A program made the position numbers and the translations under genes. Positions 1 to 9,270 of a stretch of DNA of 64,000 nt are shown piece by piece. Every line of letters starts with the position of its first letter. Position 1 is the stretch's first letter. This DNA is from Sulfurovum sp. (GTDB taxonomy: Bacteria; Campylobacterota; Campylobacteria; Campylobacterales; Sulfurovaceae), in contig JALUXB010000002.1 of NCBI GenBank assembly GCA_027019175.1, positions 1 to 64,000 on the forward strand. The letters are read 5' to 3'. The notes below the pieces were generated by a model that ran no database searches, was not told where the DNA came from, and saw only the letters and a program-made list of their open reading frames with translations.

Positions 1-355
1 GGTAGATGAACTGATAGATCGTTTCATGGGAGATAGTACCCAACCCCTCATACTGCATTCTCCCTGCAATCTGTTCTGGAGACCAGTGCTCTTTGAGTTT
101 GGTACGGATATACTTTTCGACTTTATCAGTAATCACGGTATATTTGGGTTTGTTCTGATGACGCAGCTCAGTCAAACATTGTGCACTCTGATAGCGATAC
201 TCCCCAATACATTCTTCAGTATTACGTTGAATTTCTCTACTTACGGTAGAGGGATGTACTCCTATCTCTGCCGCAATATCTTTTTGCTTCCAACCTATTT
301 GCAATAAAGCCCAAATCTGGTATCTTTCTTTTGGGGTTAACTGTTTATATTTCAT
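1..355 (-). CDS. IS30-family transposase, N-terminal part (runs off window)
   Basis: Reading leftwards from the ATG at 355 gives an open frame of 118 codons to the window edge. It begins MKYKQLTPKERYQIWALLQ and continues with a helix-turn-helix (IGVHPSTVSREIQRN, about residues 31-45). A segment ending HWSPEQIAGRM...SHETIYQFIY follows (about residues 90-118). These are the hallmarks of the IS30 transposase N-terminus: a DNA-binding HTH, then the linker before the DDE catalytic core. The catalytic residues lie outside the window, so intactness cannot be judged. Confidence 0.88.
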   Translation of the reverse strand, partial: MKYKQLTPKERYQIWALLQIGWKQKDIAAEIGVHPSTVSREIQRNTEECIGEYRYQSAQCLTELRHQNKPKYTVITDKVEKYIRTKLKEHWSPEQIAGRMQYEGLGTISHETIYQFIY

Positions 356-463
356 AGTGCATTCCTTGTTTTGTGGTGAAAAAAGGATAACCTATGATCG
401 GTTAACCCTCTCTTTCACGTTACTTTCTCAGAAATTGCACTTATTGTTGGAATTGGCGACATG
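1..463 (-). mobile_element. IS30-family insertion sequence, one end (partial)
   Basis: The window opens inside an IS30-type element: the transposase start lies at 355 and the rest of the element is off the left edge. The outer end is not certain. A stretch ending near 463 (GCACTTATTGTTGGAATTGG and flanks) resembles the terminal repeats of IS30-family elements as I remember them, but the opposite terminus is not visible, so the repeat cannot be confirmed. Confidence 0.45.
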
Positions 464-737
464 AATTATTCACCTTATCCTCATTTTATCTTCATCTACG
501 CTATATACCTCCCCTGTGTCAAAATTCAATTTAGTGTCTTCACCATTAACCATACTGTCAGCCGATATACATGACTGATAAATAATATGTTTTCCTATTT
601 TGTATTATTTTTATAATAATGTAAAATTAATATAAAGTTTAATTTATTTATATTTTGTTAATTTAAGTATGAAATCAGCAATGATGTCCTAAACTACTGT
701 CTATTATGTTTTTGGACGAATTTTAGAAGGAGTAAAC
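464..737. other. AT-rich intergenic stretch before porin gene
   Basis: Between the presumed IS end and the porin start the DNA is very AT-rich, with TATAAT-like words around 600-660, and I see no open frame of coding quality. A ribosome-binding site (GAAGGAG) lies just before the ATG at 738. I could not settle on a single promoter. Confidence 0.4.
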
Positions 738-2180
738 ATGAAAAAAATGTTTGGTATGGGGTTGCTTACTGCAGCTACTTTTGCACTTGGTGCAACGACA
801 GAAGAAGAAATTGCAAAGCTGCAGAAGCAGATTGACAGACTCAAGGTAAAAGTTGGCAAGGTCAATGCACAGTCTTCAAATGACAATATTAAGTGGGGTG
901 TAGACTTTAGAACTGCGATTGACAGTATCAACTACGATATGGCTGATGGCAGCAGTGCAGGGAAGAATGACCTGATGTCCATGAGACTCTGGCTCAACAT
1001 GGCCTATGCGCCGGACAGCCACAATGTCTTCAAGGGACAGCTCTCTATGAATAAAGCATTTGGTGGGAATTTTGATAAGCGAGGTTATCTGCAGTCAATG
1101 TACACATTTGACTGGATCGGTAATGAGGCACTGGGTGACAATACTTTGAAAGTACGTCAGGCATATTGGCTCTACCTTGGAGACAGGGCATTTGGTCTTG
1201 ATATGCCGTGGACCTTCTCAATAGGTAGACGTCCTTCCACTAACGGTTTCCTTGCAAACCTGAGAGAAGATGATCCTGCACAGTCTCCGCTTGGTCATAT
1301 CATCAATGTAGAATTTGATGGTCTCAGTTCCAAACTTGACCTTTCAAATGTGACAGGTATTCCGGGTATGAGTTTCAAGATATGTATGGGACAGGGGTCT
1401 ACCAATGCAACGCCAATGTTTGCATCAAACGGTGCACCGCAATATTCTAATGATGATACAATTAATGAAGATATCCGATTGGCAGGGTTTATTTTTGAAC
1501 CCTACAATGATGGACAGATCATTTCAAAAATCACATGGTTCCGGGCATACGATCTTCCGGATTTAGACTTGACGGCAACAGGTGTCCCTACGGGTAGCTT
1601 CTCATCGGTAGGAAATATGGATGGTGCTGCACTCTCTGTATTGATTGACGGTATCACAGAAGACGGTTATTTCTCGGATGTGAAAGTATTTGGTTCGTTC
1701 GCATGGTCAAAATCCAGACCAAACGGTTCCGGAATCGATGTCGGAGGTGTGAATAACCCAGGGATGATGGGATCCACAGACAGCAAAACCGGTACATCAT
1801 ACTGGTTTGGAACACAGCTTCCTGTTACGGAAGATGGAAAGTTTGGTGTTGAATACAACCATGGTTCACAGTACTGGAGACCGTTTGACTATGCTGAAGA
1901 TACGATGATCGGTTCCAAACTTGCGGCTCGTGGCGATGCATGGGAAGTGTATTTTACCTATCAGTTGACAGATGCACTGTCTGCACAGGCACGATATACA
2001 AGAATCGACTACGACTATACAGGAAGTAACGGCTTCTTCGGTAACTCTTCCGGTAATGCTATGAAGATCGCTGATGTTAAAGCTGCTGCTGCGAATGGTA
2101 ATGCCCAGGCACAGCAATTACTGCCAACCATTGTTGAATCTGCTGACGACTTCCGTTTCTATATCCGTTACAGGTTCTAA
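738..2180 (+). CDS. Outer-membrane porin-like protein (DUF3373-type)
   Basis: A 480-residue exported protein. Residues 1-19 form a signal peptide ending in ALGA. A short coiled coil follows (EEEIAKLQKQIDRLKVKVG, about 22-40), as in epsilonproteobacterial porins where this segment may contact peptidoglycan. The rest is rich in aromatic and alternating polar/apolar residues and ends in RFYIRYRF, a C-terminal aromatic typical of outer-membrane beta-barrels. The pattern fits the DUF3373 putative porin family seen in Sulfurimonas-like bacteria. The transported substrate cannot be read from sequence. It is preceded by an AGAAGGAG ribosome-binding site and followed by a good terminator, so it is probably a single-gene unit. 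Confidence 0.75.
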   Translation: MKKMFGMGLLTAATFALGATTEEEIAKLQKQIDRLKVKVGKVNAQSSNDNIKWGVDFRTAIDSINYDMADGSSAGKNDLMSMRLWLNMAYAPDSHNVFKGQLSMNKAFGGNFDKRGYLQSMYTFDWIGNEALGDNTLKVRQAYWLYLGDRAFGLDMPWTFSIGRRPSTNGFLANLREDDPAQSPLGHIINVEFDGLSSKLDLSNVTGIPGMSFKICMGQGSTNATPMFASNGAPQYSNDDTINEDIRLAGFIFEPYNDGQIISKITWFRAYDLPDLDLTATGVPTGSFSSVGNMDGAALSVLIDGITEDGYFSDVKVFGSFAWSKSRPNGSGIDVGGVNNPGMMGSTDSKTGTSYWFGTQLPVTEDGKFGVEYNHGSQYWRPFDYAEDTMIGSKLAARGDAWEVYFTYQLTDALSAQARYTRIDYDYTGSNGFFGNSSGNAMKIADVKAAAANGNAQAQQLLPTIVESADDFRFYIRYRF

Positions 2181-2188
2181 GTAAAAGA

Positions 2189-2217
2189 CAAAAGCCTCTT
2201 TGGCAGGCTTTTGTTTC
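2189..2217 (+). terminator. Rho-independent terminator after porin
   Basis: The arms CAAAAGCC (2189-2196) and GGCTTTTG (2206-2213) are perfect complements around a 9-nt loop and are followed by a T-rich run. It lies 8 bases after the porin stop codon. Confidence 0.75.
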
Positions 2218-2278
2218 TTAACCCTTATCCACAATCTTCACAGTTTACATTAAATTACCATTTCTTTTTTCATAATAT

Positions 2279-2308
2279 TTGTATTTCTTAATTAAGTTGG
2301 GCTATAAT
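2279..2308 (+). promoter_or_regulatory. Sigma-70-type promoter for the DUF302-like gene
   Basis: TTGTAT (2279-2284), an 18-bp spacer, and a consensus TATAAT (2303-2308). The start codon of the downstream gene is at 2364, leaving a short leader with AAAGGAC before the ATG. Confidence 0.55.
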
Positions 2309-2363
2309 CTATTATTACGGCATCTGTTATGCCAAGACACTATTTGACGGATAAAGGACAAAG

Positions 2364-3296
2364 ATGAAAGTAATCAAGGGATTGATGGTCGTACTGCTGG
2401 TGATAAGCGGACTCTATGCGGCAGAGGCAAACCATGTAAGAGTATTCTCCATGGAAAATAAAGATGGAAAGGTAACTCCCAAAAGTATTCAGGAAGCATT
2501 TGAAAAGACAGGTTTTATGGTAGAAGCGAACAATGATATGCTGGTACCTTTCAAGCGGGATTTTCACAAGCTTTATCACAAAGTGTATAACCTGATGGTA
2601 CTTTGGGACAAAGCTACCTTTAGGAAATTGGCGGTCAAGTACCCCAAAATTGCACTCTTTACACCATTGAGTATGTCTATTTATACTGCGAAGGGTGATA
2701 CCACTATCAATGTCTCCTCCCTTTCCCCTGCCGGTATCGCTGCAATGACAGGTATACCGGCAAATGAACCGGTGCTTGTGGCCTTGGGACAGAAGATTGA
2801 AAAGGCACTGAAGCTGGCGATGCCCAACGGAGTATTTAAAAAGTTGCCGTATAGAATGGCAAAGCCGGAGGGGCCGCTGGTGCATGAAGTAAGCTTCAAA
2901 ATCAAAGGCAATGACTGGGAAGAGGCAAAAGATGATCTGGAGATGGCGTTTGAAGGAGAACTGGCACCAAACGGATTTGTCAGCCCGGTTTTTGTCGACC
3001 TGAATTATGACCTTGGTGAGCATGACATTGATGCATATGACTTTTTTGATGCCTACTCCATTTGTAAAATCCCGGTCATCTATACGGTTTCACAAAAGCA
3101 CCCTGAAGCCGGGGCTTTTGGCCCCTGTACGATGTACCTTTACACCAAAAAGGGAGAAAAGATAATCCATATGGCCTTTCCGACAGTCTACAAGTGGTTC
3201 AGCGCACTCAATATTCAGGATAAAGCATCAAGAGATGTACTGCTTGATGCACAGAAGAAGTTTGAAAAGATTTTAGAGAAGCTGGGGACAAAATAG
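2364..3296 (+). CDS. Secreted tandem DUF302-like protein
   Basis: A 310-residue protein with a signal peptide (MKVIKGLMVVLLVISGLYAA). Two halves look alike. Each has an alpha/beta stretch followed by a short hydrophobic strand and 'YT-KG' turn (PLSMSIYTAKGD about residue 105 and GPCTMYLYTKKGE about residue 255), then a helix in each case. This matches the DUF302 fold as I know it, here duplicated. Function of the family is not established. It stands alone behind its own promoter, and the next gene runs the opposite way. The assignment to DUF302 is by pattern only. Confidence 0.55.
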   Translation: MKVIKGLMVVLLVISGLYAAEANHVRVFSMENKDGKVTPKSIQEAFEKTGFMVEANNDMLVPFKRDFHKLYHKVYNLMVLWDKATFRKLAVKYPKIALFTPLSMSIYTAKGDTTINVSSLSPAGIAAMTGIPANEPVLVALGQKIEKALKLAMPNGVFKKLPYRMAKPEGPLVHEVSFKIKGNDWEEAKDDLEMAFEGELAPNGFVSPVFVDLNYDLGEHDIDAYDFFDAYSICKIPVIYTVSQKHPEAGAFGPCTMYLYTKKGEKIIHMAFPTVYKWFSALNIQDKASRDVLLDAQKKFEKILEKLGTK

Positions 3297-3378
3297 AAAT
3301 CGAAGCTGTTGCCTCACCCCCGTCTTTAACCTCTTGATAGATCATTTAGATGTGACGACAGAGATAGCATGCTGTATC

Positions 3379-3819
3379 TCAATCAAGCAGTAAAATAGTA
3401 TCTCCTGCTTTTACCTCTCCCTCTTTGACTACTTTCGCAAAAACACCTCTATCATCTTTTAACAGTTTTGGAATACGTTTATCGAGCTTGGAAAGGTGAT
3501 TACAGAGGGTGCAGTTTTGGGTGATTTCAAAAATTGCGTTGCCAATTTGCAGTCGGCTGCCGGCAGGAAGGTGGTAGGGGTTGTAGTCAATAAGAAGATT
3601 TTCTCCAAGGTAGCCATGGGGCATTGTAACTAAGAGCTGTTCTTCTGCCAGCGCATAGCTGTCGAGAGAAGTAATTAGTACTGTACGCTCGGCAGGAGTA
3701 GCATAGTGTTTGTCTCCGAGAATACCTTTTGGGTCTACTGTAACGGTTTTTTTATCGATAGGCTCATTGATACCTTTCTGTGTAATGAAAAGTTTATATA
3801 CCTTGCCGACAGCCTGCAT
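3379..3819 (-). CDS. MOSC domain protein
   Basis: At 146 residues this is a stand-alone MOSC (MoCo sulfurase C-terminal) domain. The glycine-rich strand pattern GILGDKHYATPAERTVLI (about 32-50) and GENLLID (about 71-77) is typical, and the conserved cysteine lies in ITQNCTLCNHL (about 98-108). MOSC proteins bind sulfur or molybdenum cofactor and are thought to act as sulfur-carrier modules. Its position near soxC, a molybdoenzyme gene, is suggestive but it is transcribed in the opposite direction and could serve any molybdoenzyme. The exact substrate is unknown. Confidence 0.8.
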   Translation of the reverse strand: MQAVGKVYKLFITQKGINEPIDKKTVTVDPKGILGDKHYATPAERTVLITSLDSYALAEEQLLVTMPHGYLGENLLIDYNPYHLPAGSRLQIGNAIFEITQNCTLCNHLSKLDKRIPKLLKDDRGVFAKVVKEGEVKAGDTILLLD

Positions 3820-3996
3820 GGCAACCCCTCCTGTTTTTTCATCATTGTAACATAAAGAGGCTAACCGATAGGGAGTGACTATGTTCTGTTTTTTTGATCA
3901 TATTCAGAAATTTTATTTATTTTGTATTGCGTTAGCTAATAATATGTATATTTTCAGTGAATATTGAAACAGTTATGGGGATATTTTGTGTTTCGC

Positions 3997-4026
3997 TTGA
4001 CATTTTAATTTAATTTCGATTACAAT
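3997..4026 (+). promoter_or_regulatory. Sigma-70-type promoter of the sox cluster
   Basis: A perfect TTGACA (3997-4002), an 18-bp AT-rich spacer and TACAAT (4021-4026) sit 65 bases before soxC, whose ATG follows an AAGGAGG ribosome-binding site. No operator palindrome was obvious, which fits constitutive or globally controlled expression. Confidence 0.7.
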
Positions 4027-4091
4027 CAAAGACAATAGTGTCTCTTCGCTCGTGAGGGTAGGAGTGCTACGTAATAAAATAAGGAGGTAAT

Positions 4092-5423
4092 ATGACTAAG
4101 ATAAGTAAAGCTTCTGAGACTGAAAGCATTCAGTCTGGCAGAAGAGACTTTTTTAGAAAGTCGGCAGCATTTTCGGTCAGCGCAATGGCAGCAGCAAGCG
4201 TAATGGCGCCGGTGAAGATTGATGCCGAAGAGCATAAAGGGCTCAAGGGCGATCCTGCGATCCTTGAAGAAAAACAGTGGGGTACATCATTCGGATATCC
4301 CGTTACATACAACCGATACGGACAGCCGTCTCCATATGAGCACAATGTAACAAGAAGAAATACCAAGCTTCTCTCCTCTGGTAACTGGTATGCATCAATT
4401 GCGATGTGTCCAATTCAGGATCTCGAGGGAATCATTACACCAAACGGACTCTTTTTCAGCCGTTGTCACGGTGGTACTGCAGAGATCGATCCTAACGAGC
4501 ACAGACTGATGATCCACGGACTGGTGGAGAAAAGCCTTGTATTGACAATGGATGAGCTGAAAAGATATCCGAAAGTAAGCCGTGTTCACTTTATTGAGTG
4601 TCCTGCAAACGGCGGACCGGAGTGGAGAGGGCCTCAGTTCCCTGCACTGCAGTTTGCCAAAGGTATGATGAGCTGTGCAGAGTGGACAGGGGTATATATC
4701 AAAGATATTCTCAAAGATCTTGGACTCAAGCCAAATGCGCGCTGGATGCTTGCTGAGGGTGTGGACAACTCTCATATGGGTAGAACCGTGCCTATCGACA
4801 AGGTACTTGATGATGCGATGATCGTATGGGCGCAGAATGGTGAAGCACTCAGACCTGAGCAGGGATATCCAATCAGACTCCTTGTCCCGGGCTGGGAAGG
4901 TAACCTTTGTGTTAAGTGGCTTGGCAGACTTGAGTTTGCATCTGAACCATTCTATGCAAAAGAAGAAACTGCAAAATATACGGCACTGAAAAAATCCGGT
5001 AAAGCGATCCAGCACTTCTATGCAAATGAAGTAAACTCTGTTATCACATCTCCATGCCCTGAAAAACCATGGACTGATTTGAAGAAGGGTGACATTGTAG
5101 AAATTGAAGGACTTGCTTGGTCGGGTATGGGTACTATCAAAGGTGTCGATATCTCGTTTGACGGTGGAAAGAACTGGGTTGAAGCAAGCCTCAAAGGACT
5201 GGTTCTGCCAAAAGCATGGACGCGATTCAGTTATATTTACAAGTATGAGGGTAAACCGCTCCTGCTTTCAAGCCGTGCAAGAGACGATGCTGGGCATATT
5301 CAGCCAACAGTCAAGCATGAAAGAGATGTCATGGGTGTAGAGTCTGTTTATCACAGAAACGGAATATTTACTTGGGAAGTAACAGCAAAAGGGGAGGTGA
5401 ACAATGTTCAAGTCTTATCGTAA
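4092..5423 (+). CDS. soxC: SoxC, molybdenum subunit of sulfane dehydrogenase SoxCD
   Basis: A 443-residue sulfite-oxidase-family molybdoprotein. A twin-arginine signal (RRDFFRK, residues 17-23) before a weakly hydrophobic stretch predicts folded export to the periplasm. The core carries HFIECPANGG, whose cysteine (about 170) is the expected molybdenum ligand. The family's C-terminal dimerisation domain follows (GMGTIKGVDISFDGGKNWVEA). With SoxD it oxidises the sulfane sulfur carried on SoxYZ, releasing electrons to cytochrome c. It overlaps soxD by 20 bp, indicating translational coupling, and needs the molybdopterin made by the moa/moe genes elsewhere in the window. Confidence 0.93.
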   Translation: MTKISKASETESIQSGRRDFFRKSAAFSVSAMAAASVMAPVKIDAEEHKGLKGDPAILEEKQWGTSFGYPVTYNRYGQPSPYEHNVTRRNTKLLSSGNWYASIAMCPIQDLEGIITPNGLFFSRCHGGTAEIDPNEHRLMIHGLVEKSLVLTMDELKRYPKVSRVHFIECPANGGPEWRGPQFPALQFAKGMMSCAEWTGVYIKDILKDLGLKPNARWMLAEGVDNSHMGRTVPIDKVLDDAMIVWAQNGEALRPEQGYPIRLLVPGWEGNLCVKWLGRLEFASEPFYAKEETAKYTALKKSGKAIQHFYANEVNSVITSPCPEKPWTDLKKGDIVEIEGLAWSGMGTIKGVDISFDGGKNWVEASLKGLVLPKAWTRFSYIYKYEGKPLLLSSRARDDAGHIQPTVKHERDVMGVESVYHRNGIFTWEVTAKGEVNNVQVLS

Positions 5424-6534
5424 TATCATGTTGTCAGCGGTCGTCGTCGCGGCAGCTTCGACAACACTGTTTGCAGGGAGTGATGCATCGCGTACCTATG
5501 CAAATGGTAAAAAAGTTATTGACGGGGGCGCTACATATCCTGTCAAACATGGCATGACATCACTTTACCACGTCAATACAAAGGCGCATAAAGCATCGTT
5601 CAAGATTGGAAGACAGGCAACCCCTGATGAGATCAAAGCGTGGAATATTGATGTGATGCCTGACGGCACAGGTCTTCCTGAAGGTCATGGAACAGTAGAA
5701 GAAGGTGACTCTCTGTATGAAGAGAAATGTGCTGCATGTCACTTTGACTTTGGTACCGGCGGTGCCGGGTATCCTGCATTGCAGAAAGGAAATGCCTATG
5801 AGGGACATAAAACGCTAACATACCAGCGTGTCAACGGTAATGATGAAGGACCGATCAGAGTATTCGGTACCTACTGGCCGCGTGCAAGTACACTCTGGTG
5901 GTATGTGAAAACAGGTATGCCCCATCCTCATCCAATGTCTCTGACAGATAATGAAGTCTATGCCCTTTGTGCATATATCATATCTATCAATGAGCTGAAG
6001 ATTGATGGGCAGGAACTTGACGATGATTATGAGCTTAACCGAGAAAAATTCCTGAAGCTTGTGATGCCAAACAAAGACGGTTTTGTACCAAAGATCGATG
6101 GCAAAAACGGTCTTGAAAATGCACGTAAGTACTTCAACAACTTCAAGAACTACGGAAATGGTACACGCTGTATGAAAAACTGCTTTAAAGGCAAGCCTGT
6201 ACTGGCACGTATCAGCGGTTCAGGAATCAGTGACTATCTGCCGCCAATTTCTGAGAAGAAAGATCTTCCAAAGAAAAAAGCGGGTGCTGGTGCGGAACAT
6301 CCAGGTAAAAAAGCTTATGAAGCTTCCTGTGCGGTATGTCACGCGACAGACGCGATGGGTGCACCGGTCGTTGGCAACAAAAAAGACTGGGCGCCAAGAA
6401 TTAAACAGGGTATGGACAAAGTCTACAATAATGCAATTCACGGTATTAACGGTATGCCTCCCAAAGGTGGTACATCCCTGCCGGATGACAAGATCAAAGA
6501 GATCGTAGACTATATGGTAGGTGCAAGCAAATAG
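5404..6534 (+). CDS. soxD: SoxD, diheme cytochrome c subunit of SoxCD
   Basis: A 376-residue exported cytochrome. A signal peptide (MFKSYRNIMLSAVVVAAAST...) precedes two heme-binding motifs, CAACH (109-113) and CAVCH (309-313). A GMPPKGG segment near the C-terminus supplies a likely methionine ligand. This two-domain arrangement is that of SoxD, which takes electrons from SoxC during sulfane oxidation. An insert between the domains contains further cysteines (TRCMKNCFKG, about 255-262), which could form a disulfide. The start is inside the soxC 3' end with a GGGGAGG ribosome-binding site. Confidence 0.92.
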   Translation: MFKSYRNIMLSAVVVAAASTTLFAGSDASRTYANGKKVIDGGATYPVKHGMTSLYHVNTKAHKASFKIGRQATPDEIKAWNIDVMPDGTGLPEGHGTVEEGDSLYEEKCAACHFDFGTGGAGYPALQKGNAYEGHKTLTYQRVNGNDEGPIRVFGTYWPRASTLWWYVKTGMPHPHPMSLTDNEVYALCAYIISINELKIDGQELDDDYELNREKFLKLVMPNKDGFVPKIDGKNGLENARKYFNNFKNYGNGTRCMKNCFKGKPVLARISGSGISDYLPPISEKKDLPKKKAGAGAEHPGKKAYEASCAVCHATDAMGAPVVGNKKDWAPRIKQGMDKVYNNAIHGINGMPPKGGTSLPDDKIKEIVDYMVGASK

Positions 6535-6627
6535 TGACTATTCACGTTTGCTTCACAATTTTTAGTGTATAATGGTGCTCAAGGTTTCATAACCTTTTGT
6601 ACCGATCAATTCAAAAAAGGAAACAGT

Positions 6628-7101
6628 ATGAACAGAAGAAATTTTATGGGTTTTGGTGTGTTGGCTATGGCGACACTGCCGGCTGTATTGAGCGCATTTG
6701 AAAGTATTGACTTCAGAAAAACGAAGCCGGATGTCTGGAAAGCAAAGACAGTTGATGATGCAATTAAAGCACTCTATGGCGATATCAAGCCGGAAGAAAA
6801 AGGTGTTAAAGTAAAAGCACCAAAAGTAGCAAGTAACGGTGGTGCGGTACCTGTAACTGTAAAGTCTGACATCCCAGCAAAAACAGTAGCATTCTTCCAG
6901 AATATGGACCCGGAAAGTGCAGTTGTAGTATGGAATATACCTGAGGATGCTGTCATTGACTACTTCATGAAGATCAAACTGAAAGCGACTGATGAGAATG
7001 GCGGTAACGGTGAGTTGACTGCTATTGTTGAAGGTAAAGACGGAAAGTTCTACATCGGTAAAACAAAACTTCAGGTTGCTAAAGGTGGTTGTGAAGGTTA
7101 A
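6628..7101 (+). CDS. soxY: SoxY, sulfur-carrier subunit
   Basis: At 157 residues, SoxY carries the sulfur substrate as a thio-adduct on a C-terminal cysteine. The ATG at 6628 is chosen because it follows AAAGGAAACAGT and begins a signal peptide (MNRRNFMGFGVLAMATLPA) with a Tat-like RR. The in-frame TTG at 6565 would add 21 residues before that signal. The carrier arm reads KGGCEG at the very end, against the usual GGCGG; the cysteine is kept but the following glycine is glutamate. It pairs with SoxZ immediately downstream. Confidence 0.92.
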   Translation: MNRRNFMGFGVLAMATLPAVLSAFESIDFRKTKPDVWKAKTVDDAIKALYGDIKPEEKGVKVKAPKVASNGGAVPVTVKSDIPAKTVAFFQNMDPESAVVVWNIPEDAVIDYFMKIKLKATDENGGNGELTAIVEGKDGKFYIGKTKLQVAKGGCEG

Positions 7102-7151
7102 TTGACCTCCACACGCTGAATTTTAAGAGAATACGAAAAAGGAATAGTACT

Positions 7152-7454
7152 ATGGGTAATATGAAAATTAAAGCAAAAGAAAAAAATGGTGTCGTCGGTG
7201 TTAAAGTACTGATCAAGCACGATATGCTGACTTATGACCAAGCAAAGAAAAAAGGTGTTGATGCAAACTTCATCACACACATTACTGCAAAAGTGGGTGA
7301 TAAAATTGTTTATGATGCATCTACAAGCCAGTTCCTCTCTAAAAACCCTATGCTTAAGTTTAAGTTCAAAGGTGCCAAGAAAGGTGATGAACTGACAATC
7401 TCATGGGTTGACCTTTCAGGAAAATCTGTAACAGAGAGCAAGAAGATCAAGTAA
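7152..7454 (+). CDS. soxZ: SoxZ, partner of the sulfur carrier SoxY
   Basis: A 100-residue immunoglobulin-like protein without a signal peptide. SoxZ is normally exported together with SoxY as a heterodimer. Recognisable features are IKAKEKNGVVGVKVLIKHDM at the N-terminus, HITAKVGDKIVYDA in the middle and a GDELTISWVDLSGKSV strand near the end. It is the last gene of the soxCDYZ cluster, 50 bp after soxY. The soxXAB genes are not in this window and must lie elsewhere, as in other Campylobacterota where the Sox genes are split in two clusters. Confidence 0.92.
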   Translation: MGNMKIKAKEKNGVVGVKVLIKHDMLTYDQAKKKGVDANFITHITAKVGDKIVYDASTSQFLSKNPMLKFKFKGAKKGDELTISWVDLSGKSVTESKKIK

Positions 7455-7473
7455 GTTCTACCTTCTGCTTTGC

Positions 7474-7487
7474 CTGCCCTCGGGCAG
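7474..7487. terminator. Small hairpin between convergent soxZ and next gene
   Basis: CTGCCC-TC-GGGCAG forms a perfect 6-bp stem between soxZ and the convergent gene. It lacks a strong T-run on either side, so it is a weak terminator candidate. Confidence 0.35.
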
Positions 7488-7516
7488 ACAGACAAGCCAA
7501 GCAATCTGAGGATAGT

Positions 7517-7984
7517 TTAGCTTATCTGCGACACTTCGAACCAATAATTTTCAAAGCGTGTCAGCGTTGCTTCTTTTCTGCGCCTAAAGTGTGCTTCCAT
7601 ATCAAAATCTTCTTTGCCATACCCTTCTTTATATTCATCGATAAATGCTGCATAGGTATCTTCTTTCATGGCTGTAATTTCATAGGTCACGTTGTGGTAT
7701 AGTTTGTCGCCGTCATTGAGCTCTTCTCTGCTTTGCTCATTAACATTGATGCTGCCATAACGTTCTTCTTTGGGAAGTGTCATATTCATCTCAAGATAGG
7801 CACGCATGGAGGCAAGCATATGTTCCAGTTGGGAGATAGGCAGTTTCTGTGGGTTCTCTTTAAAAGTTGTGGCAAGTGCTTTGCTGTAGCCCCAGCCTCC
7901 CTCAACGGGTAAATCGGTATCGAATGCTGCTTTGATCACATCTGCAATGGGCTCATCGGAAGGTATCTGTTTAAATGTTGACAT
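7517..7984 (-). CDS. Conserved hypothetical protein, soluble
   Basis: A 155-residue cytoplasmic protein with no signal peptide or membrane segment, rich in charged residues. I do not recognise the family. Visible features are a WGYSK segment near residue 31, a helical middle (LEHMLASMRAYLEMNMTLPKEERYG) and a cluster of aromatics at the end (RFENYWFEV). It is preceded by an AGAAAAAGGACAG ribosome-binding site at the ATG and stands alone between convergent soxZ and the prfA 3' end. No function is assigned. Confidence 0.6.
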   Translation of the reverse strand: MSTFKQIPSDEPIADVIKAAFDTDLPVEGGWGYSKALATTFKENPQKLPISQLEHMLASMRAYLEMNMTLPKEERYGSINVNEQSREELNDGDKLYHNVTYEITAMKEDTYAAFIDEYKEGYGKEDFDMEAHFRRRKEATLTRFENYWFEVSQIS

Positions 7985-8135
7985 CGTTTCTGTCCTTTTT
8001 CTCTTTTGGGCTGTTTTACGTGACGTATTATATCGGATTGAATATAATCAATGAAAAGAGAGGGTGTTTTTTAGACTGGTGTCAAGATCCCACATTGAAT
8101 ACGGAATGGTGGGGAGAAAAGGAAGTACAGGGGAC

Positions 8136-9203
8136 TTACAGTCCCGCTTCCTGAATGGCTTCTGCCTGTGCGTGTGCTATGAGCGGGTCGATGAGAAGCT
8201 GAAGATTGCCATTGTTCATGACATCATCAAGTGCATAGAGGGTCAGACCGATACGGTGGTCGGTGATACGGTTTTGCGGATAGTTGTAGGTTCTGATTTT
8301 CTCAGAACGGTCTCCCGAACCAACCTGGAGTTTACGCTGCCCGGCAGTCTCATCAAGCTGTTTTTGCAGTTCGGCTTCATAGACACGTGCCTTAAGAACC
8401 TTCATCGCCTTATCACGGTTTTTGTGTTGTGACTTTTCATCCTGAATGGCAACGACAATGCCGGTAGGGATATGCGTCAGACGTACGGCAGAGTCAGTTG
8501 TGTTGACAGATTGTCCTCCACAGCCGCTGGAGCGGTAGACATCCATTTTGATCTCATTTGGTTTGATATCGACTTCGACATCGTCCACTTCAGGGATAAC
8601 CGCTACAGTGATAGCGGAAGTGTGTACACGTCCCTGTGTTTCTGTGTCTGGAACACGCTGTACACGATGGGTCCCTGCTTCGTATTTGAGTTTCGAATAG
8701 ACATTTTCACCTTTGATCTGGGCAATGAGTTCTTTGTATCCGCCTGCCGTGCCGTCACTGCTGCTGACAATCTCTACTTTCCAGCCCATCTGCTCGGCAT
8801 AACGGGTGTACATTCTGAAGACATCGGCTACAAAAAGTGCACTTTCGTCTCCCCCTGCCCCTGCACGAAGTTCAAGGAATATGTTTTTGTCATCGTTCTT
8901 GTCTTTGGGGATCATCAGTACTTTGATCTCTTCTTCAAGTTTTGGCAGCAATGGCTCGAGTTCTGAAAGTTCCTCTTTTGCCAATTCCCCAAGTTCAGGA
9001 TCTCCGAGAAGTTCTTTGTTCTCCTCTATGGCATTGGCAGTTTCAATGTAGTGCTTTGCTTTTTCTACAAGTTCGTTCAGGCCTGCCTGCTCTTTGCTCA
9101 GTTCTGTCATACGGTTGATATCGCTGGCGATATCCGGAGAACTTAAGAGTTCGCTGATCTCATTGTGTCTATCGATAAAGGGTTGAAGTTTTTCTATGAA
9201 CAT
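8136..9203 (-). CDS. prfA: Peptide chain release factor 1
   Basis: A 355-residue RF1. The catalytic GGQ loop reads SGCGGQSVN (GGQ at 229-231) and the codon-recognition tripeptide position reads PDT (185-187), matching the PxT type of RF1 that recognises UAA and UAG. The usual alanine or valine at the middle position is aspartate here. It follows rpsT on the same strand, an arrangement conserved in epsilonproteobacteria, with about 67 bp between them. Length and domain order are normal. Confidence 0.95.
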   Translation of the reverse strand: MFIEKLQPFIDRHNEISELLSSPDIASDINRMTELSKEQAGLNELVEKAKHYIETANAIEENKELLGDPELGELAKEELSELEPLLPKLEEEIKVLMIPKDKNDDKNIFLELRAGAGGDESALFVADVFRMYTRYAEQMGWKVEIVSSSDGTAGGYKELIAQIKGENVYSKLKYEAGTHRVQRVPDTETQGRVHTSAITVAVIPEVDDVEVDIKPNEIKMDVYRSSGCGGQSVNTTDSAVRLTHIPTGIVVAIQDEKSQHKNRDKAMKVLKARVYEAELQKQLDETAGQRKLQVGSGDRSEKIRTYNYPQNRITDHRIGLTLYALDDVMNNGNLQLLIDPLIAHAQAEAIQEAGL

Positions 9204-9270
9204 AGGCGTTCTTTATAGTAAATTTTGAGGATGTCTGTAATTAAAGTAATTGAAAGGGGTTCGAAACTGC

